Positions 27,273-36,600 are shown, numbered from the stretch's first letter. The stretch: DNA of 64,000 nt from Photorhabdus bodei (GCF_003287735.1 NZ_NSCM01000020.1:1-64000); one strand, 5' to 3'. The notes: a model not told the origin generated them from the sequence alone. Numbers and translations: made by a program.

Positions 27273-28213
27273 AGCAGATTGCACTCCTTGGTGAATGTAT
27301 GATTGAACTTAATGGCGCTCCTTTCGCTACCATGTATCAGGCTTTTGGTGGTGATGTCCTGAATAGTGCGGTTTATTTAGCCCGTGCAAGCCGACAGAAG
27401 ATTGCCGTTCATTTTGTGACTGCGTTAGGGATGGATTCGCTTAGTGAAGGAATGATCACACGTTGGCAAGACGAAGGTATTCATACCCATCTGGTTTTGC
27501 GTGATCCGGCTCATCAACCGGGGTTGTATTTGATTCAACTTGATGAACAAGGAGAACGCGCCTTTTTGTACTGGCGCAATGATTCCGCTGCCCGATATGT
27601 GGTGCGTCATCCTGATTTCTCTTCGGTTATTCAAGCGTTACAGCAGATGGATGTCATTTATCTCAGCGGCATCAGTTTGGCTATCTTGCCTGTCGATGAT
27701 CGTGAAAAGTTACTGAACTTGTTGGCTGAACTGGCGGCACAAGGAAAAATCATCGTTTTCGACAGTAATTACCGTCCGGCATTGTGGGAAAGTGTGGAGG
27801 AAACTCAGATCTGTTATCAGAAATTACTCTCTTTTACTTCACTGGCACTGGTGACAAATGACGATGAATGCAAGCTGTGGGGTGATAAATCGGTTACAGC
27901 AACTATGATTCGCCTTAAACAAGCAGGCGTTAAAGAAGCCGTGATTAAAGCGGGGGCTGCCGGTTGCTATTATCAGCATTTGGTACAGGATACTCCGATT
28001 GAGCTGATTCCAACGGTGCCGGTTGTTAACGTGATCGATACCACGGCGGCGGGAGACGCCTTTAATGCCGGGTTTCTGGCAGGATTTCTGACGGATTGCC
28101 CGATACAACAAGCGGCAATTATGGGGCATCGTCTTTCTGGTACCGTTATTCAGCATAAAGGGGCGATTATTCCAATCAGTGCAACTCAAGCAGTGACTGA
28201 CAGTTTCTTTTAA
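27269..28213 (+). CDS. kdgK: 2-keto-3-deoxygluconate kinase
   Basis: 314 aa, PfkB sugar-kinase family. Phosphorylates KDG to KDPG with ATP. The early GECMIELNG and [14 protein letters not shown] segments form the substrate-binding region, and the second PfkB signature [17 protein letters not shown] carries the catalytic aspartate (about D254-D260). Starts within the end of uxaC (4-nt overlap); eda follows after 16 bp. Confidence 0.93.
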   Translation: MKQIALLGECMIELNGAPFATMYQAFGGDVLNSAVYLARASRQKIAVHFVTALGMDSLSEGMITRWQDEGIHTHLVLRDPAHQPGLYLIQLDEQGERAFLYWRNDSAARYVVRHPDFSSVIQALQQMDVIYLSGISLAILPVDDREKLLNLLAELAAQGKIIVFDSNYRPALWESVEETQICYQKLLSFTSLALVTNDDECKLWGDKSVTATMIRLKQAGVKEAVIKAGAAGCYYQHLVQDTPIELIPTVPVVNVIDTTAAGDAFNAGFLAGFLTDCPIQQAAIMGHRLSGTVIQHKGAIIPISATQAVTDSFF

Positions 28214-28229
28214 CAGCGGGGGAAAATCG

Positions 28230-28859
28230 ATGAAACAGATGATTGAGCAGTTACGCCAATTGAAAATTGTACCTGTAATTACTGTTGAGCGTGCGGAAGA
28301 CATTATACCGTTAGGTAAGGCATTAGCTGATAATGGCTTGCCGGTAGCGGAAATTACTTTCCGTTCTGCGGCCGCGGCGGAAGCGATTCGTCTACTGAAA
28401 GAGACTCTGCCGGATATGCTGATTGGCGCGGGTACTGTTCTGAATCGTGAACAGGTAGTTGCTGCAAAGCAGGCGGGCGCTGATTTTATGGTTTCTCCCG
28501 GTTTTAATCCAAATACAGTCAAAGCTTGTCAGCAATTGAATATTCCTATTATTCCAGGTGTGAATAATCCAAGCGCGATTGAAGGCGCGATGGAGTTGGG
28601 ATTAAAACTGTTGAAATTCTTTCCGGCGGAACCTTCCGGCGGTTTGCCAATGATTAAAGCGATATTAGCGCCTTATACTGAATTGCAAATTATGCCGACT
28701 GGAGGAATCGGACCAAACAATATCCGCGATTATCTTGCTGTACCGCGTATTGTGGCGTGTGGTGGCTCATGGATGGTCAGTAAGGCGCTGGTGGATGACC
28801 GGAATTGGCAGGAAATTGGTCGTCTGACGCGTGAAGCGGTGGATTTAGTGAATACTTAA
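28230..28859 (+). CDS. eda: KDPG/KHG aldolase
   Basis: 209 aa. Cleaves KDPG to pyruvate and glyceraldehyde 3-phosphate. The Schiff-base lysine is K129 in LLKFFPAEPSGG, the catalytic Glu is E41 in PVAEITFRS, and MPTGGIGPNN forms the phosphate-binding end. It ends the glucuronate operon. In E. coli eda lies elsewhere with edd, so its inclusion here makes a self-contained pathway. Confidence 0.95.
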   Translation: MKQMIEQLRQLKIVPVITVERAEDIIPLGKALADNGLPVAEITFRSAAAAEAIRLLKETLPDMLIGAGTVLNREQVVAAKQAGADFMVSPGFNPNTVKACQQLNIPIIPGVNNPSAIEGAMELGLKLLKFFPAEPSGGLPMIKAILAPYTELQIMPTGGIGPNNIRDYLAVPRIVACGGSWMVSKALVDDRNWQEIGRLTREAVDLVNT

Positions 28860-28902
28860 GGAATAGTGGTTCTTATATTGGGATAAAATATTATTCCGAC
28901 AA

Positions 28903-29029
28903 TGTACCCGTCATCTTTCAAGTTGCCTCTTTGTTGGTTGCACTCACTCACCCCGGTAACAGAGTTCTCTATGCTCCCGGGGATTCGCTCCCTTGCCGCC
29001 GCGATGCATCTTGAAATCCATAGGGTATA
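28903..29029 (+). repeat. ERIC element (127 bp)
   Basis: Full-length copy in the same orientation as at 3907, with TGTACCC instead of TATACCC at the left end. It lies between eda and the convergent tacT. Confidence 0.93.
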
Positions 29030-29064
29030 TACCAAAAGGAAGAAAGGGTTTAGTAAAAATTCTT

Positions 29065-29553
29065 TCACTTCTGTTTGCCTAATGGAAGCATCAGCGTGTA
29101 TGGCTCCAACGGTGACTGGGCGAAGCCAAGACGTGTATAGAACGTTCGAGCGCTCTCATCAAGTGCGTGGACGATTATAGCCGAAATGCCCACCTGTTCT
29201 GCCGTGCTGGCGACACGCTTCCAAGCATCTTGGAGAAGCAGTGCCCCGAGCTTCTTCCCCTGATATTCCACATCGACAGCCAGACGGCCGAGAAGCACTA
29301 CAGGGATAGGATCTGGCATATTGCGTTTAAGCGATGGTGTAGATTCAATATGATTAATTGAACCGGCGCTTAGACAATAATAACCGATAACGTCTTTTGT
29401 GCCTTCCTTGCAAATAACAAATGTGCGGCTCGCGCCGAGCTTATTATTTTTTAACGCCCGGCGTGAAAGCCATTCGTTTAATGTTTCATGCTGGCAATAA
29501 AAATCATTTATATTATGTTCAGCCGTTAATATTTCAGGTGTGCTTATTCCCAC
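29065..29553 (-). CDS. tacT: TacT-type GNAT acetyltransferase toxin
   Basis: 162 aa. Toxins of this group acetylate the amino acid on charged tRNAs and block translation. The acetyl-CoA loop is in GRLAVDVEYQGKKLGALLL (about 89-107), and the C-terminal ALDESARTFYTRLGF carries the tyrosine (Y139) that aligns with the catalytic Tyr of TacT. It overlaps the antitoxin gene by 10 nt. The module sits between the glucuronate operon and a truncated gene, as expected for a mobile addiction cassette. Confidence 0.9.
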   Translation of the reverse strand: MGISTPEILTAEHNINDFYCQHETLNEWLSRRALKNNKLGASRTFVICKEGTKDVIGYYCLSAGSINHIESTPSLKRNMPDPIPVVLLGRLAVDVEYQGKKLGALLLQDAWKRVASTAEQVGISAIIVHALDESARTFYTRLGFAQSPLEPYTLMLPLGKQK

Positions 29554-29816
29554 GGCGCTTTATATCCCATCAGTTTTTTAAAACCTTCATTATCAGAAAG
29601 CGGTTGCTCCAGCATCTGCATGAACGCATGGTATTTTTCGTCGTTAACGAAAAAGTGGCGCTGATCGAGTATGGCATCTTCGGCTGCGCGGCAGGCAGCA
29701 TCCAAGATGAAATCAGTTCGGGTCTTTGAAAGCAGGTTTGCTGCATGGTCAATAAGCTCCCGCTGGAAGGCTTTCGCCCGGATGTTGATCGGTGTTTCTT
29801 TAGGTTGTGTTCTCAT
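29544..29816 (-). CDS. tacA: TacA-type DUF1778 antitoxin
   Basis: 90 aa. N-terminal ribbon-helix-helix (PINIRAKAFQRELIDHAANLL, about 9-29) for DNA binding and a C-terminal tail ending FKKLMGYKAPWE that wraps the toxin. Upstream of the toxin and overlapping it. The repeated TGTAGCA-like words at about 29825-29860 in front of the gene may be its operator. Confidence 0.9.
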   Translation of the reverse strand: MRTQPKETPINIRAKAFQRELIDHAANLLSKTRTDFILDAACRAAEDAILDQRHFFVNDEKYHAFMQMLEQPLSDNEGFKKLMGYKAPWE

Positions 29817-29917
29817 AAATCACCTGTGTAGCAAATTGGTAGACAGTCATTGTAGCAGTTGTGTAATTAATAGATATACATTTAGCGTCTCCATTTGAAA
29901 TCTTATGAAACGTAAGC

Positions 29918-30769
29918 ATGCTGTGTTACCCAAAATATAGTGGCTGGTCTTCTGCTGACTGGCGTCGGCCTAATTTACACGAACGCCAGATACCAGAGCA
30001 AACTTTACTAGAGTTACCTACTGTTAGTTTGATACCTGAAAATATCTTAATGCAATTGAAACTTAAGTTTGGGGCTAAATTTGAACAACTAGAAAACCTT
30101 GATCGAATGATCTTAGCCACAGCGGCTGTAGAAGGATGGATTAATCATCAGCGGGCTTGTGAACTAACAACGTTACATTCCCGAGAAGTTACTTTGGCTT
30201 TTCCTCGCCTTGAACATAAAGGATTTTTAGTTTCATCAGGTGAAAAACGTAATAAATCTTACACGTTACCGGGTATGTCGTTACCAGATCCAGAAGAGCT
30301 TTTCTCTACTGGGGCAGTGAATAATATTAACAACATGGACTTACCTCATAAGGAGCCGAGCTTGCCTCATATAGTTTCAGGAACTCAAACCCATCGAGAT
30401 ACGTTAGGGCGTCTTACCCCTTTATCATTTAGCTTACCGTTTATTGATAGCTTAGAGTACATATCTCTGGATTTAAGAAAGAAATTGGAGGAAATTGCTA
30501 AACCGGCTTATGAAAATCGACGATTAGAGCCGGAAGAAATGCAACTAATTATCATGAAACTTTGCCAATCTCACTATATCCGTATTGATGTGTTAAGCAT
30601 TCTATTAAATCGTTCAGCAAAGAATCTCAGGCAACGCCATATAAAACCATTGCTTGATAATGGCATTTCCGCAAACACCAAGTCATCCCAATCAAGGATA
30701 TACTGTCAGGACTCTATCGCAGGATTGATACCTTATTACCAGGGATTTGGTAAGGATGAAAAAATATAA
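29918..30769 (+). pseudogene. C-terminal remnant of an AlbA/RecG-like ATP-binding protein
   Basis: 283 codons remain. The recognisable part is a winged-helix-like region, about residues 61-118, containing LDRMILATAAVEGWINHQRA and FPRLEHKGFL, typical of the C-terminal end of Schlafen/AlbA_2 (divergent AAA-4) proteins. The ATP-binding N-terminal domain that should precede it is absent, the first ATG has no binding site, and a stop (29906-29908) lies just upstream in frame. The break point is next to the TacAT promoter, so the cassette may have replaced the 5' part. Confidence 0.55.
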
Positions 30770-31034
30770 TAAGAGTGTTTTCTTATATGGTTAAGAAGGA
30801 AATATTTCCTATGGTAGGAAAATAGATTGGAATATTCAACTTATCATATAAATATGTTTATATGATTTTTATTATTATATTATTAATGTTAAATCAGATA
30901 TATATCATAAGAAATAATTATAAAATATCCATCCTTGGTTGTATGCAATTCTTCCATTAACCACTCAATTATTATCGAGTGGCAGATAAAATAGATTTTG
31001 CATGTCGTTTGATTTGCATATTTTAATGTTTCTG

Positions 31035-32708
31035 TCAAACAATAAACCTTGTGTTAATTGTCCTTGATTGTTCTAATATATCAGAACTTGCTGGAATGAT
31101 GTTGTTTAATACACAGGTTCGCAATAGCCATCGATCTTTACCATCATAACGGGGAGTGAATTCTGATCGTCCATGAACACACCGGTTATTATTAATAATG
31201 AGCAAATCCCCCTTTTCTAAAGTAGCCCAGACTTTATTTTTATTAGCTAATTTCTTTAGTTTATTCAATAATATTTCAGCTTCAGAATTGATACCTTGCA
31301 TTAAGTCAAGGTCGTATATCATATATGGGTCGTTCGGATCACCATGAAAAACAGGAGTAATCGGGCCATTACCTTTCTTTCCATTGGGGCTACCATATGA
31401 ATAATCTATTCCTGTAATAAAAAGGGGTTTAAAGAGTAATTTATATTCATTCAGTGATAGGTATGGAATTATCATTCGTGCACTTGCTGTAAAAGTTTTG
31501 GCTGTTTTATCGTGATCCTGACGTAAGCAATATAGTAATACGTAATCACACATATGTGGATGAAAAGCAATTTCTGTGTGAAAATCTAATTCTTTCCTGG
31601 AGCTGGCAGAGGAAAGTAATATTTCTTTTCTAGGATGAGGAACAAGATTTTGAAAAACATTGCCTTGTTTCTCTTGGGTATAACTTACAGCATAGCCAAG
31701 AAATTCAGCAATCATTGCTAGCCACATTTCTCCAAAGAAATTTCCTTTGTCAGGATAATGCAATGAATCTAATGGTGTTGATGGCAAGTAATTTCCTGGA
31801 TTAATTCCTTTTAAGAGTAATACGCCATATTGATTGGAGTGGTTTTTAAATTCATATAATTTCTGGATTATATCTTGATTTAAATATGTTATTCTTTTAT
31901 AACTTTCTGATAAAAACGAATTTAGATTTTCATAGGGATTGGGTAATTGATTTTTATATATTCCTGCTTTAATAAGCTTGTCATGGTCTATATAGAGTAT
32001 ATGATCTCCTTTTAATTTTTCTAAATCTTTAACGAAATACTCTTCTGGAAATTTAGATGATACTTCCGAGAAATTTATTCCAGGATTAAAGGTGATTTTA
32101 TGGTTTAATAGATTACACACAGATGAAAAAAATGATTTCAAAAACTTCTCATTATCATTTTCTGAAAAATATCTTGATGAAAAAGAGTTTATAATTCCTA
32201 AGAAGTAAATATGATGCCCATTAACTTCCTTTTTTACTCCTATAGCGTGGTTGTCGAATATCAAATAAGTATGCCAATCTTTATAATGTGTGAATTTTGT
32301 TGTCAAATAACCATGAAGAAGATGGGATTCACCTTCAAAATTCACTGCGATATTTCCATCTAGTCTACTTAAATAGTTTTCTTTCCTATCGGGAAACTCC
32401 AGATAGGAAATTTTGAGATCTTTATTATTAGTTATTTCTATTCTATTATTACTACTATATAATGGGAAGATAATAGAAATTTTTGGCCATTCAATATCAT
32501 GTTCTATAGGTTCTTTATTTGTTGTGATGAATATATCTATATCACTTTTTCTCTTATTAGAAGATAAGAATGAATCTGAATCATATACAGAAAAACCATG
32601 ATATTTTAAAAAGTTAATGATATTGAAAAAAGCACTTTTAATTGTCTGATGATTTGAGTTGCTAATATAAGAATCATCATATACTATAGATAATATGTTG
32701 CTTTTCAT
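31035..32708 (-). CDS. Fe(II)/2-oxoglutarate amino-acid oxygenase with unknown N-terminal domain
   Basis: 557 aa from ATG 32708, chosen because GAGGAG lies just upstream; an open frame extends 36 codons further but those come from an ERIC. Residues from about 300 to the end resemble the VioC/AsnO clavaminate-synthase-like group that hydroxylates free amino acids: the H-x-E metal pair in LDFHTEIAFHP (about H377, E379), the distal His in NRCVHGRSEF (about H512) and the following KDRWLLR arginine that binds 2-oxoglutarate. The first ~250 residues are not family members; KRKSDIDIFITTNKEP has the look of a nucleotidyltransferase D-x-D, but this is weak. Same strand as the exporter and tRNA-editing genes. 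Substrate unknown. Confidence 0.75.
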   Translation of the reverse strand: MKSNILSIVYDDSYISNSNHQTIKSAFFNIINFLKYHGFSVYDSDSFLSSNKRKSDIDIFITTNKEPIEHDIEWPKISIIFPLYSSNNRIEITNNKDLKISYLEFPDRKENYLSRLDGNIAVNFEGESHLLHGYLTTKFTHYKDWHTYLIFDNHAIGVKKEVNGHHIYFLGIINSFSSRYFSENDNEKFLKSFFSSVCNLLNHKITFNPGINFSEVSSKFPEEYFVKDLEKLKGDHILYIDHDKLIKAGIYKNQLPNPYENLNSFLSESYKRITYLNQDIIQKLYEFKNHSNQYGVLLLKGINPGNYLPSTPLDSLHYPDKGNFFGEMWLAMIAEFLGYAVSYTQEKQGNVFQNLVPHPRKEILLSSASSRKELDFHTEIAFHPHMCDYVLLYCLRQDHDKTAKTFTASARMIIPYLSLNEYKLLFKPLFITGIDYSYGSPNGKKGNGPITPVFHGDPNDPYMIYDLDLMQGINSEAEILLNKLKKLANKNKVWATLEKGDLLIINNNRCVHGRSEFTPRYDGKDRWLLRTCVLNNIIPASSDILEQSRTINTRFIV

Positions 32709-32757
32709 TGAATTCTCCTCGACTAAATAGGTATTAGTCAATAATAATATATTGGCG

Positions 32758-32884
32758 TATACTCTATGGATTTCAAGATGCATCGCGACGGCAAGGGAGC
32801 GAATCCCCGGGAGCATAGATAACTATGTGACCGGGGTGAGTGAGTGCAGCCAACAAAGAAGCAACTTGAAAGATGACGGGTATA
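32758..32884 (-). repeat. ERIC element (127 bp)
   Basis: Reverse orientation. It sits between the exporter and the oxygenase gene, so on the minus-strand transcript it would fold into a long hairpin between the two coding regions. Confidence 0.95.
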
Positions 32885-32912
32885 TACAGAAACGTCATGG
32901 TATTTTAAAAAA

Positions 32913-33551
32913 TTAACTAATAATCATCCCGACAAACATTGCTACACCGAATAATAACAATGATGAACTGGTTATAGATTCAACAATTAATTGAGCGTTT
33001 TTATTAAACAAAACAGATTGTATATAAGATAATCCATTAACAAATATTGCCCACCAAAGTACACCAATCAATATGTCTATTAATCCCAGGATAATAACTT
33101 GATTTAAAGCCGGGCGTGATGGATCAATGAATTGAGGAAGAATACTTATAAAGAAAATAGCCACTTTGGGATTAAAGATATTAGCTAAAAGCCCGGTAAT
33201 AAATAGATTGCTATTTTTCTGTGTTATATTTGTGCTTTGATTTTCAAAAGTTTGGTTTTTTTTACTGTTAAAAGCATCTTTTAACCCGATATAACCTAAA
33301 TATATTAAATATAAAGCGCCTAGGGTTTGTAAAATATTAAATGCAGTTTTTGATGTTGCCAGAATTAAAGTTGCGCCTAATGATCCTAGGATCAAATGAA
33401 AAACAAGACCTGCTTGTACACCAATTGCCGTTATTAGCCCATTTTTTCTGCATTTAAATGTCCCTTTACTGATAATAGCCCAGTCTGGGCCGGGTGTTAT
33501 ATAGGATAAAACAACCAGAAGAAGATAAAAATAAAGTAGGTCGAGATTCAT
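32913..33551 (-). CDS. LysE/RhtB-family amino-acid exporter
   Basis: 212 aa with about six hydrophobic helices. The N-terminal SYITPGPDWAIISKGT matches the P-G-P-(D/N) motif of LysE/RhtB exporters, and LANIFNPKVAIFFISILPQF is the second family signature. It lies in the inner membrane and should export an amino acid or derivative. It starts 4 bp after the AlaX-like gene, so both are on one transcript. Neighbours suggest the cargo is the product of the oxygenase. Confidence 0.88.
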   Translation of the reverse strand: MNLDLLYFYLLLVVLSYITPGPDWAIISKGTFKCRKNGLITAIGVQAGLVFHLILGSLGATLILATSKTAFNILQTLGALYLIYLGYIGLKDAFNSKKNQTFENQSTNITQKNSNLFITGLLANIFNPKVAIFFISILPQFIDPSRPALNQVIILGLIDILIGVLWWAIFVNGLSYIQSVLFNKNAQLIVESITSSSLLLFGVAMFVGMIIS

Positions 33552-33555
33552 GGTT

Positions 33556-34443
33556 TTATACTCTGCAATGAGTTATTACTTGAATAAAATCAGCAGATTC
33601 ACCGATCTTTATTTCAACATTTACGTCTTTGACTTCATTAATATTATTGATATGTGTACCTCCACATGGGATAGTGACTACCTTCGAGTCAATAGTCGAT
33701 TTCCATAATCTGGTATCATTAATATCTTTTGATTTATATTCAATGGTTATTTCCGCACCTTGAGATAACCAATTATTAAGTGTGCTATTAACTTCTCTAT
33801 TAATTTTATCCAGATTTTCAATTAGTATATTTTTATCAAACCCTTTCTTTCTGAGTGATTTACCAAAGCGATAAATATCAACGGATTTAAGTTCTGTAAT
33901 AGAAGATTGGTAAATGGCGGCTTTATCTAAATTATAATTTCCTAAACCATCGGTATCATATATTTTTGACCATATATGATGTGTCGCTTTATTTAAAGCA
34001 AGGGACATAAAGTGGGCTATCGAGTGTGCGGCACTAATTTTGTATCTTGCTTCATTATTCACGGATAGAGTGATTTTTTTCCCTATAAGATCTTTTTCGG
34101 ATATTTCCTGTAAATCGGGTATATAATGTGCTGGAATGATTTTATCTGGCGACGTTGCTTGTTGCGTTATTTCCTGGTCTATATATAAATGACCATCAAT
34201 AAGGCCCGCGGTGTAAACTTTTGTTACCGAAAATTCTTTGTTACTTATTGAAACTATTCCTGTATCATGTAATTGATCCGGCCATTTATAATTCCTAGGG
34301 TAAAATGGACTATCTTGGGTTAGCAGAAGGATGCCATTTCCATATTTCATCATCCCGATAATGTGAGATTCTAACGTCAGGGTCCCTAGCATAAATGAAG
34401 CTTCTGCTTTTAGGAGTTCATCAGTAGTCATATCCGTAGTCAT
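33556..34443 (-). CDS. AlaX-like tRNA trans-editing protein
   Basis: 295 aa. Free-standing relatives of the AlaRS/ThrRS editing domain hydrolyse wrong amino acids from tRNA. The zinc site is complete: H140 and H144 in AAHSIAHFMSLAL and C260 and H264 in PCGGTHINN. The N-terminal FYPRNYKWPDQLHDTGIV resembles the beta-barrel of AlaX proteins. It precedes the exporter by 4 bp. In a genome that already has AlaRS and ThrRS editing domains, a dedicated factor beside an oxygenase and exporter points to protection from one particular misacylated product. The amino acid and tRNA are not readable. Confidence 0.82.
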   Translation of the reverse strand: MTTDMTTDELLKAEASFMLGTLTLESHIIGMMKYGNGILLLTQDSPFYPRNYKWPDQLHDTGIVSISNKEFSVTKVYTAGLIDGHLYIDQEITQQATSPDKIIPAHYIPDLQEISEKDLIGKKITLSVNNEARYKISAAHSIAHFMSLALNKATHHIWSKIYDTDGLGNYNLDKAAIYQSSITELKSVDIYRFGKSLRKKGFDKNILIENLDKINREVNSTLNNWLSQGAEITIEYKSKDINDTRLWKSTIDSKVVTIPCGGTHINNINEVKDVNVEIKIGESADFIQVITHCRV

Positions 34444-34812
34444 GTAACATCTCTCTAGTTATAATTTTCTGATACCTATTAATACAGGGTATTTTTTAAT
34501 GTAATTTTTGCCAATCAAGACACCCTATTAATCTTAATATCATATTACTATTCGTTTTAAACGTTATAGGTAATCTTTCTTGCTGATTACCAGAATTAGA
34601 TAAATAAGATCAATATGTGTATAGTCAACTTATTTATAGGATACTTAGAGCATTGTTGCAAGTGGAAAAATTGGAATGTTTTTATGTTTTACCTACATAG
34701 TCAATAGCGATTTTAAGGGTGAAATCTGTTTTTTTAACTGTCGCGATAATTTTTTTAGTTTAAAAATAGATAGTTAAATTGATAAGGTATATGGTACAGA
34801 AGGAAATAAAGT
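34444..34812. other. Divergent promoter region
   Basis: About 370 bp of AT-rich DNA between the tRNA-editing gene and vapB, with no ORF. It must hold the promoters for both directions; no operator recognised. Confidence 0.4.
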
Positions 34813-35043
34813 ATGGTTGCTATGGCAGGAATTAATATAAATTTGCTGGAAGAAACGATTAGAAAGCTTGAAATTTTAGAGAAATGTTCTCCTGATAAGT
34901 CACGTGCTACACAGAGCCGAAGAGCGATAGATATTTATCTTGATGCTAATATTCCAGAACAGAATAATAGCGTTTTTGGTTTATGGGGGGATAAAATGTT
35001 GGATGGATTGGAATATCAAGGTAAGTTACGCGAAGAATGGTAA
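34813..35043 (+). CDS. VapB-like antitoxin
   Basis: 76 aa, with AAGGAA upstream. The C-terminus FGLWGDKMLDGLEYQGKLREEW is the toxin-wrapping tail found in antitoxins paired with PIN-domain (VapC) toxins. Its stop codon overlaps the ATG of vapC by 1 nt. Because the toxin gene is broken, this antitoxin is an orphan, though the reading frame is intact. Confidence 0.75.
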   Translation: MVAMAGININLLEETIRKLEILEKCSPDKSRATQSRRAIDIYLDANIPEQNNSVFGLWGDKMLDGLEYQGKLREEW

Positions 35044-35456
35044 TGATTGCTATGAAGTCGCTATTCGATACTAATATATACCCTATGGATTTCAAGATGC
35101 TTCGTGACGGCAAGGGAGTGAATTCTCGGGAGCATAGATAACTATGTGACCGGGGTGAGCGAGTGCAGCCAACAAACAGGCAATTTGCAAGATAACGGGT
35201 ATATTGATTATTTAAATGGATATGTACAAGCTAACGTGGATGACGGTTATGGTGGGAGTTAAGACTCTGGATAGGGATAAAGAAAATATAACAAGAATCT
35301 TTCTAGGTAGTAAAATGTGCAGTAATTGTCTGGCATGAAAAAAAGATAAAGCTGCCTGATGCAATAATCTGGACAACGGCTTAGCAAAATGGGTGGTTAT
35401 TGATTACTAGAAACGTTAAAAATAATGCTGGTGTTATTCTATCTTACGAAGGATGA
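35043..35456 (+). pseudogene. vapC (PIN-domain toxin), inactivated by an ERIC
   Basis: Starts with ATG 35043 in a TAATG overlap with vapB and encodes MKSLFDTNI, the PIN-domain opening with its first catalytic Asp. An ERIC interrupts it at codon 12. After the repeat the code resumes as DYLNGYVQA, then, following a deletion, LTWMTVMVGVKTL...ENITRIFLG, and later KLPDAIIWTTA, a stop, QNGWLLITRNVKN and VILSYEG. All the canonical VapC blocks can be read in order but with a repeat insertion, deletions, frameshifts and a stop codon, so no active toxin can be made. Confidence 0.8.
35077..35203 (-). repeat. ERIC element inside vapC (127 bp)
   Basis: Reverse orientation, more diverged than the other copies (GATGCTTCGTGACGG, AATTCTCGGG, ACAGGCAATTTGCAAG), suggesting an older insertion. 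The disrupted coding sequence continues on both sides. Confidence 0.92.
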
Positions 35457-35661
35457 ACTCATAAGAATAAACTGTAAGCCAATGAGATTATAGATGACTT
35501 GAAGGAATACGGGCCTATTTACTCGTAGTATAATTATGTTGCGCTTACTATCTATGCGAAACTGTGACGTCTATATATCTTTTTCTATTGACATATTAGT
35601 TATATTAATGAAAATGTCTATGTCGCAATGACAATTCTATTAGTGGCTAAGGAGTTCTATT

Positions 35662-36357
35662 ATGGATTATCTATCATACAAAAAACAGGCTGATCATGTT
35701 ATAGCAGAAAACATAGAGAATGTATCAAGAAAATCTGCGCCAATTGTATATTCAACTATGGAGGATATTTATTTAGGTTTAGTCAGATTAAGAAACTCTC
35801 AAGCTTTTTTGTATAAAGATATTTATGGTAAGCAGATATCTAATGAAGACGAGAGAATGATTGACGCAGTTATTAAAGCAATTTTTAAAAAAGGTGATGT
35901 AATTTATGATATTGTGTCTACAATCATAAATACAATGTATGATTTGATTCCTGAGAGAACACAAAGAATTATATCTGAGAAGTTTAATTTAATAATAGCT
36001 ACATATGGAGTTCAAACAGCAACTAAGATTAGTATAGCCACCGCAGTAACAAGTTTGATATCGATTAAGATAAATGCCGTTCCATCTGTAAAAGCAAAAA
36101 TAGCAACCTTTTTAAACATATCAATAAACTCCCTTGCTATTTATGGGGTTTTCGAAAAAGCAGCTAGATCTGCACGAAAATTAAAAATAGAATCACCTGT
36201 GACATATTTAGCCTTAAGGAAGAAAGGGTTAGAAATGCTTTATTTCTTGGTTGAGCCATACATGGGGAAATTAATAAATATTTATAGAAAAAATATCATT
36301 ACCTTAGAAGATGAAAAATTACTTTTAGATGAAATAGAAAGATTAATTTACCTTTAA
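35662..36357 (+). CDS. Hypothetical protein with hydrophobic helices (231 aa)
   Basis: AAGGAG precedes the start. The N-terminal 100 residues are charged and helical. Residues about 115-165 contain two moderately hydrophobic helices (TATKISIATAVTSLISI and LNISINSLAIYGVF) around a short polar turn, the type of hairpin seen in membrane-inserting toxins. No known motif. Two small neighbours, a two-helix membrane ORF and an orphan Hcp, are consistent with effector, immunity and carrier roles, but that is speculation. AT-rich relative to the backbone. Confidence 0.55.
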   Translation: MDYLSYKKQADHVIAENIENVSRKSAPIVYSTMEDIYLGLVRLRNSQAFLYKDIYGKQISNEDERMIDAVIKAIFKKGDVIYDIVSTIINTMYDLIPERTQRIISEKFNLIIATYGVQTATKISIATAVTSLISIKINAVPSVKAKIATFLNISINSLAIYGVFEKAARSARKLKIESPVTYLALRKKGLEMLYFLVEPYMGKLINIYRKNIITLEDEKLLLDEIERLIYL

Positions 36358-36384
36358 CTTAACATGATGTAATTGGTGAAAAAA

Positions 36385-36564
36385 ATGAATTTAATTAAAT
36401 CTTTTGTAATAGATCTTGTTGGGATTTTCATAACATTTGCTTTTTGTTTAGCATGGTTTGTAATTACTCCTGAAGGGTTTGGTATAATTGGGGGAATAAT
36501 TATTCTGGTAGCGTCGTATTTCGTTACAATAAAAGTAAAGAAAAAATTGTTGAAGTTAGAATAA
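36385..36564 (+). CDS. 59-aa protein with two membrane helices
   Basis: Two hydrophobic segments (about residues 7-27 and 33-48) separated by a short PEGFG turn and followed by a lysine-rich tail. ATG 36385 is used here; TTG 36373 and GTG 36376 are in frame upstream. None has a strong binding site. Closely follows the 231-aa gene on the same strand, so it could be an inner-membrane immunity protein for it. Confidence 0.45.
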   Translation: MNLIKSFVIDLVGIFITFAFCLAWFVITPEGFGIIGGIIILVASYFVTIKVKKKLLKLE

Positions 36565-36600
36565 CTTCAACAATAAGGCATTACATTGATTAATAAAGTG

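Noticed and set aside
30950-30990. CCACTC...GAGTGG hairpin after the oxygenase
   Set aside because: Only 6 bp with no T tail; too weak to call a terminator.
32709-32816. 36 extra N-terminal codons on the oxygenase frame
   Set aside because: They are mostly translated ERIC; ATG 32708 has a GAGGAG binding site directly upstream.
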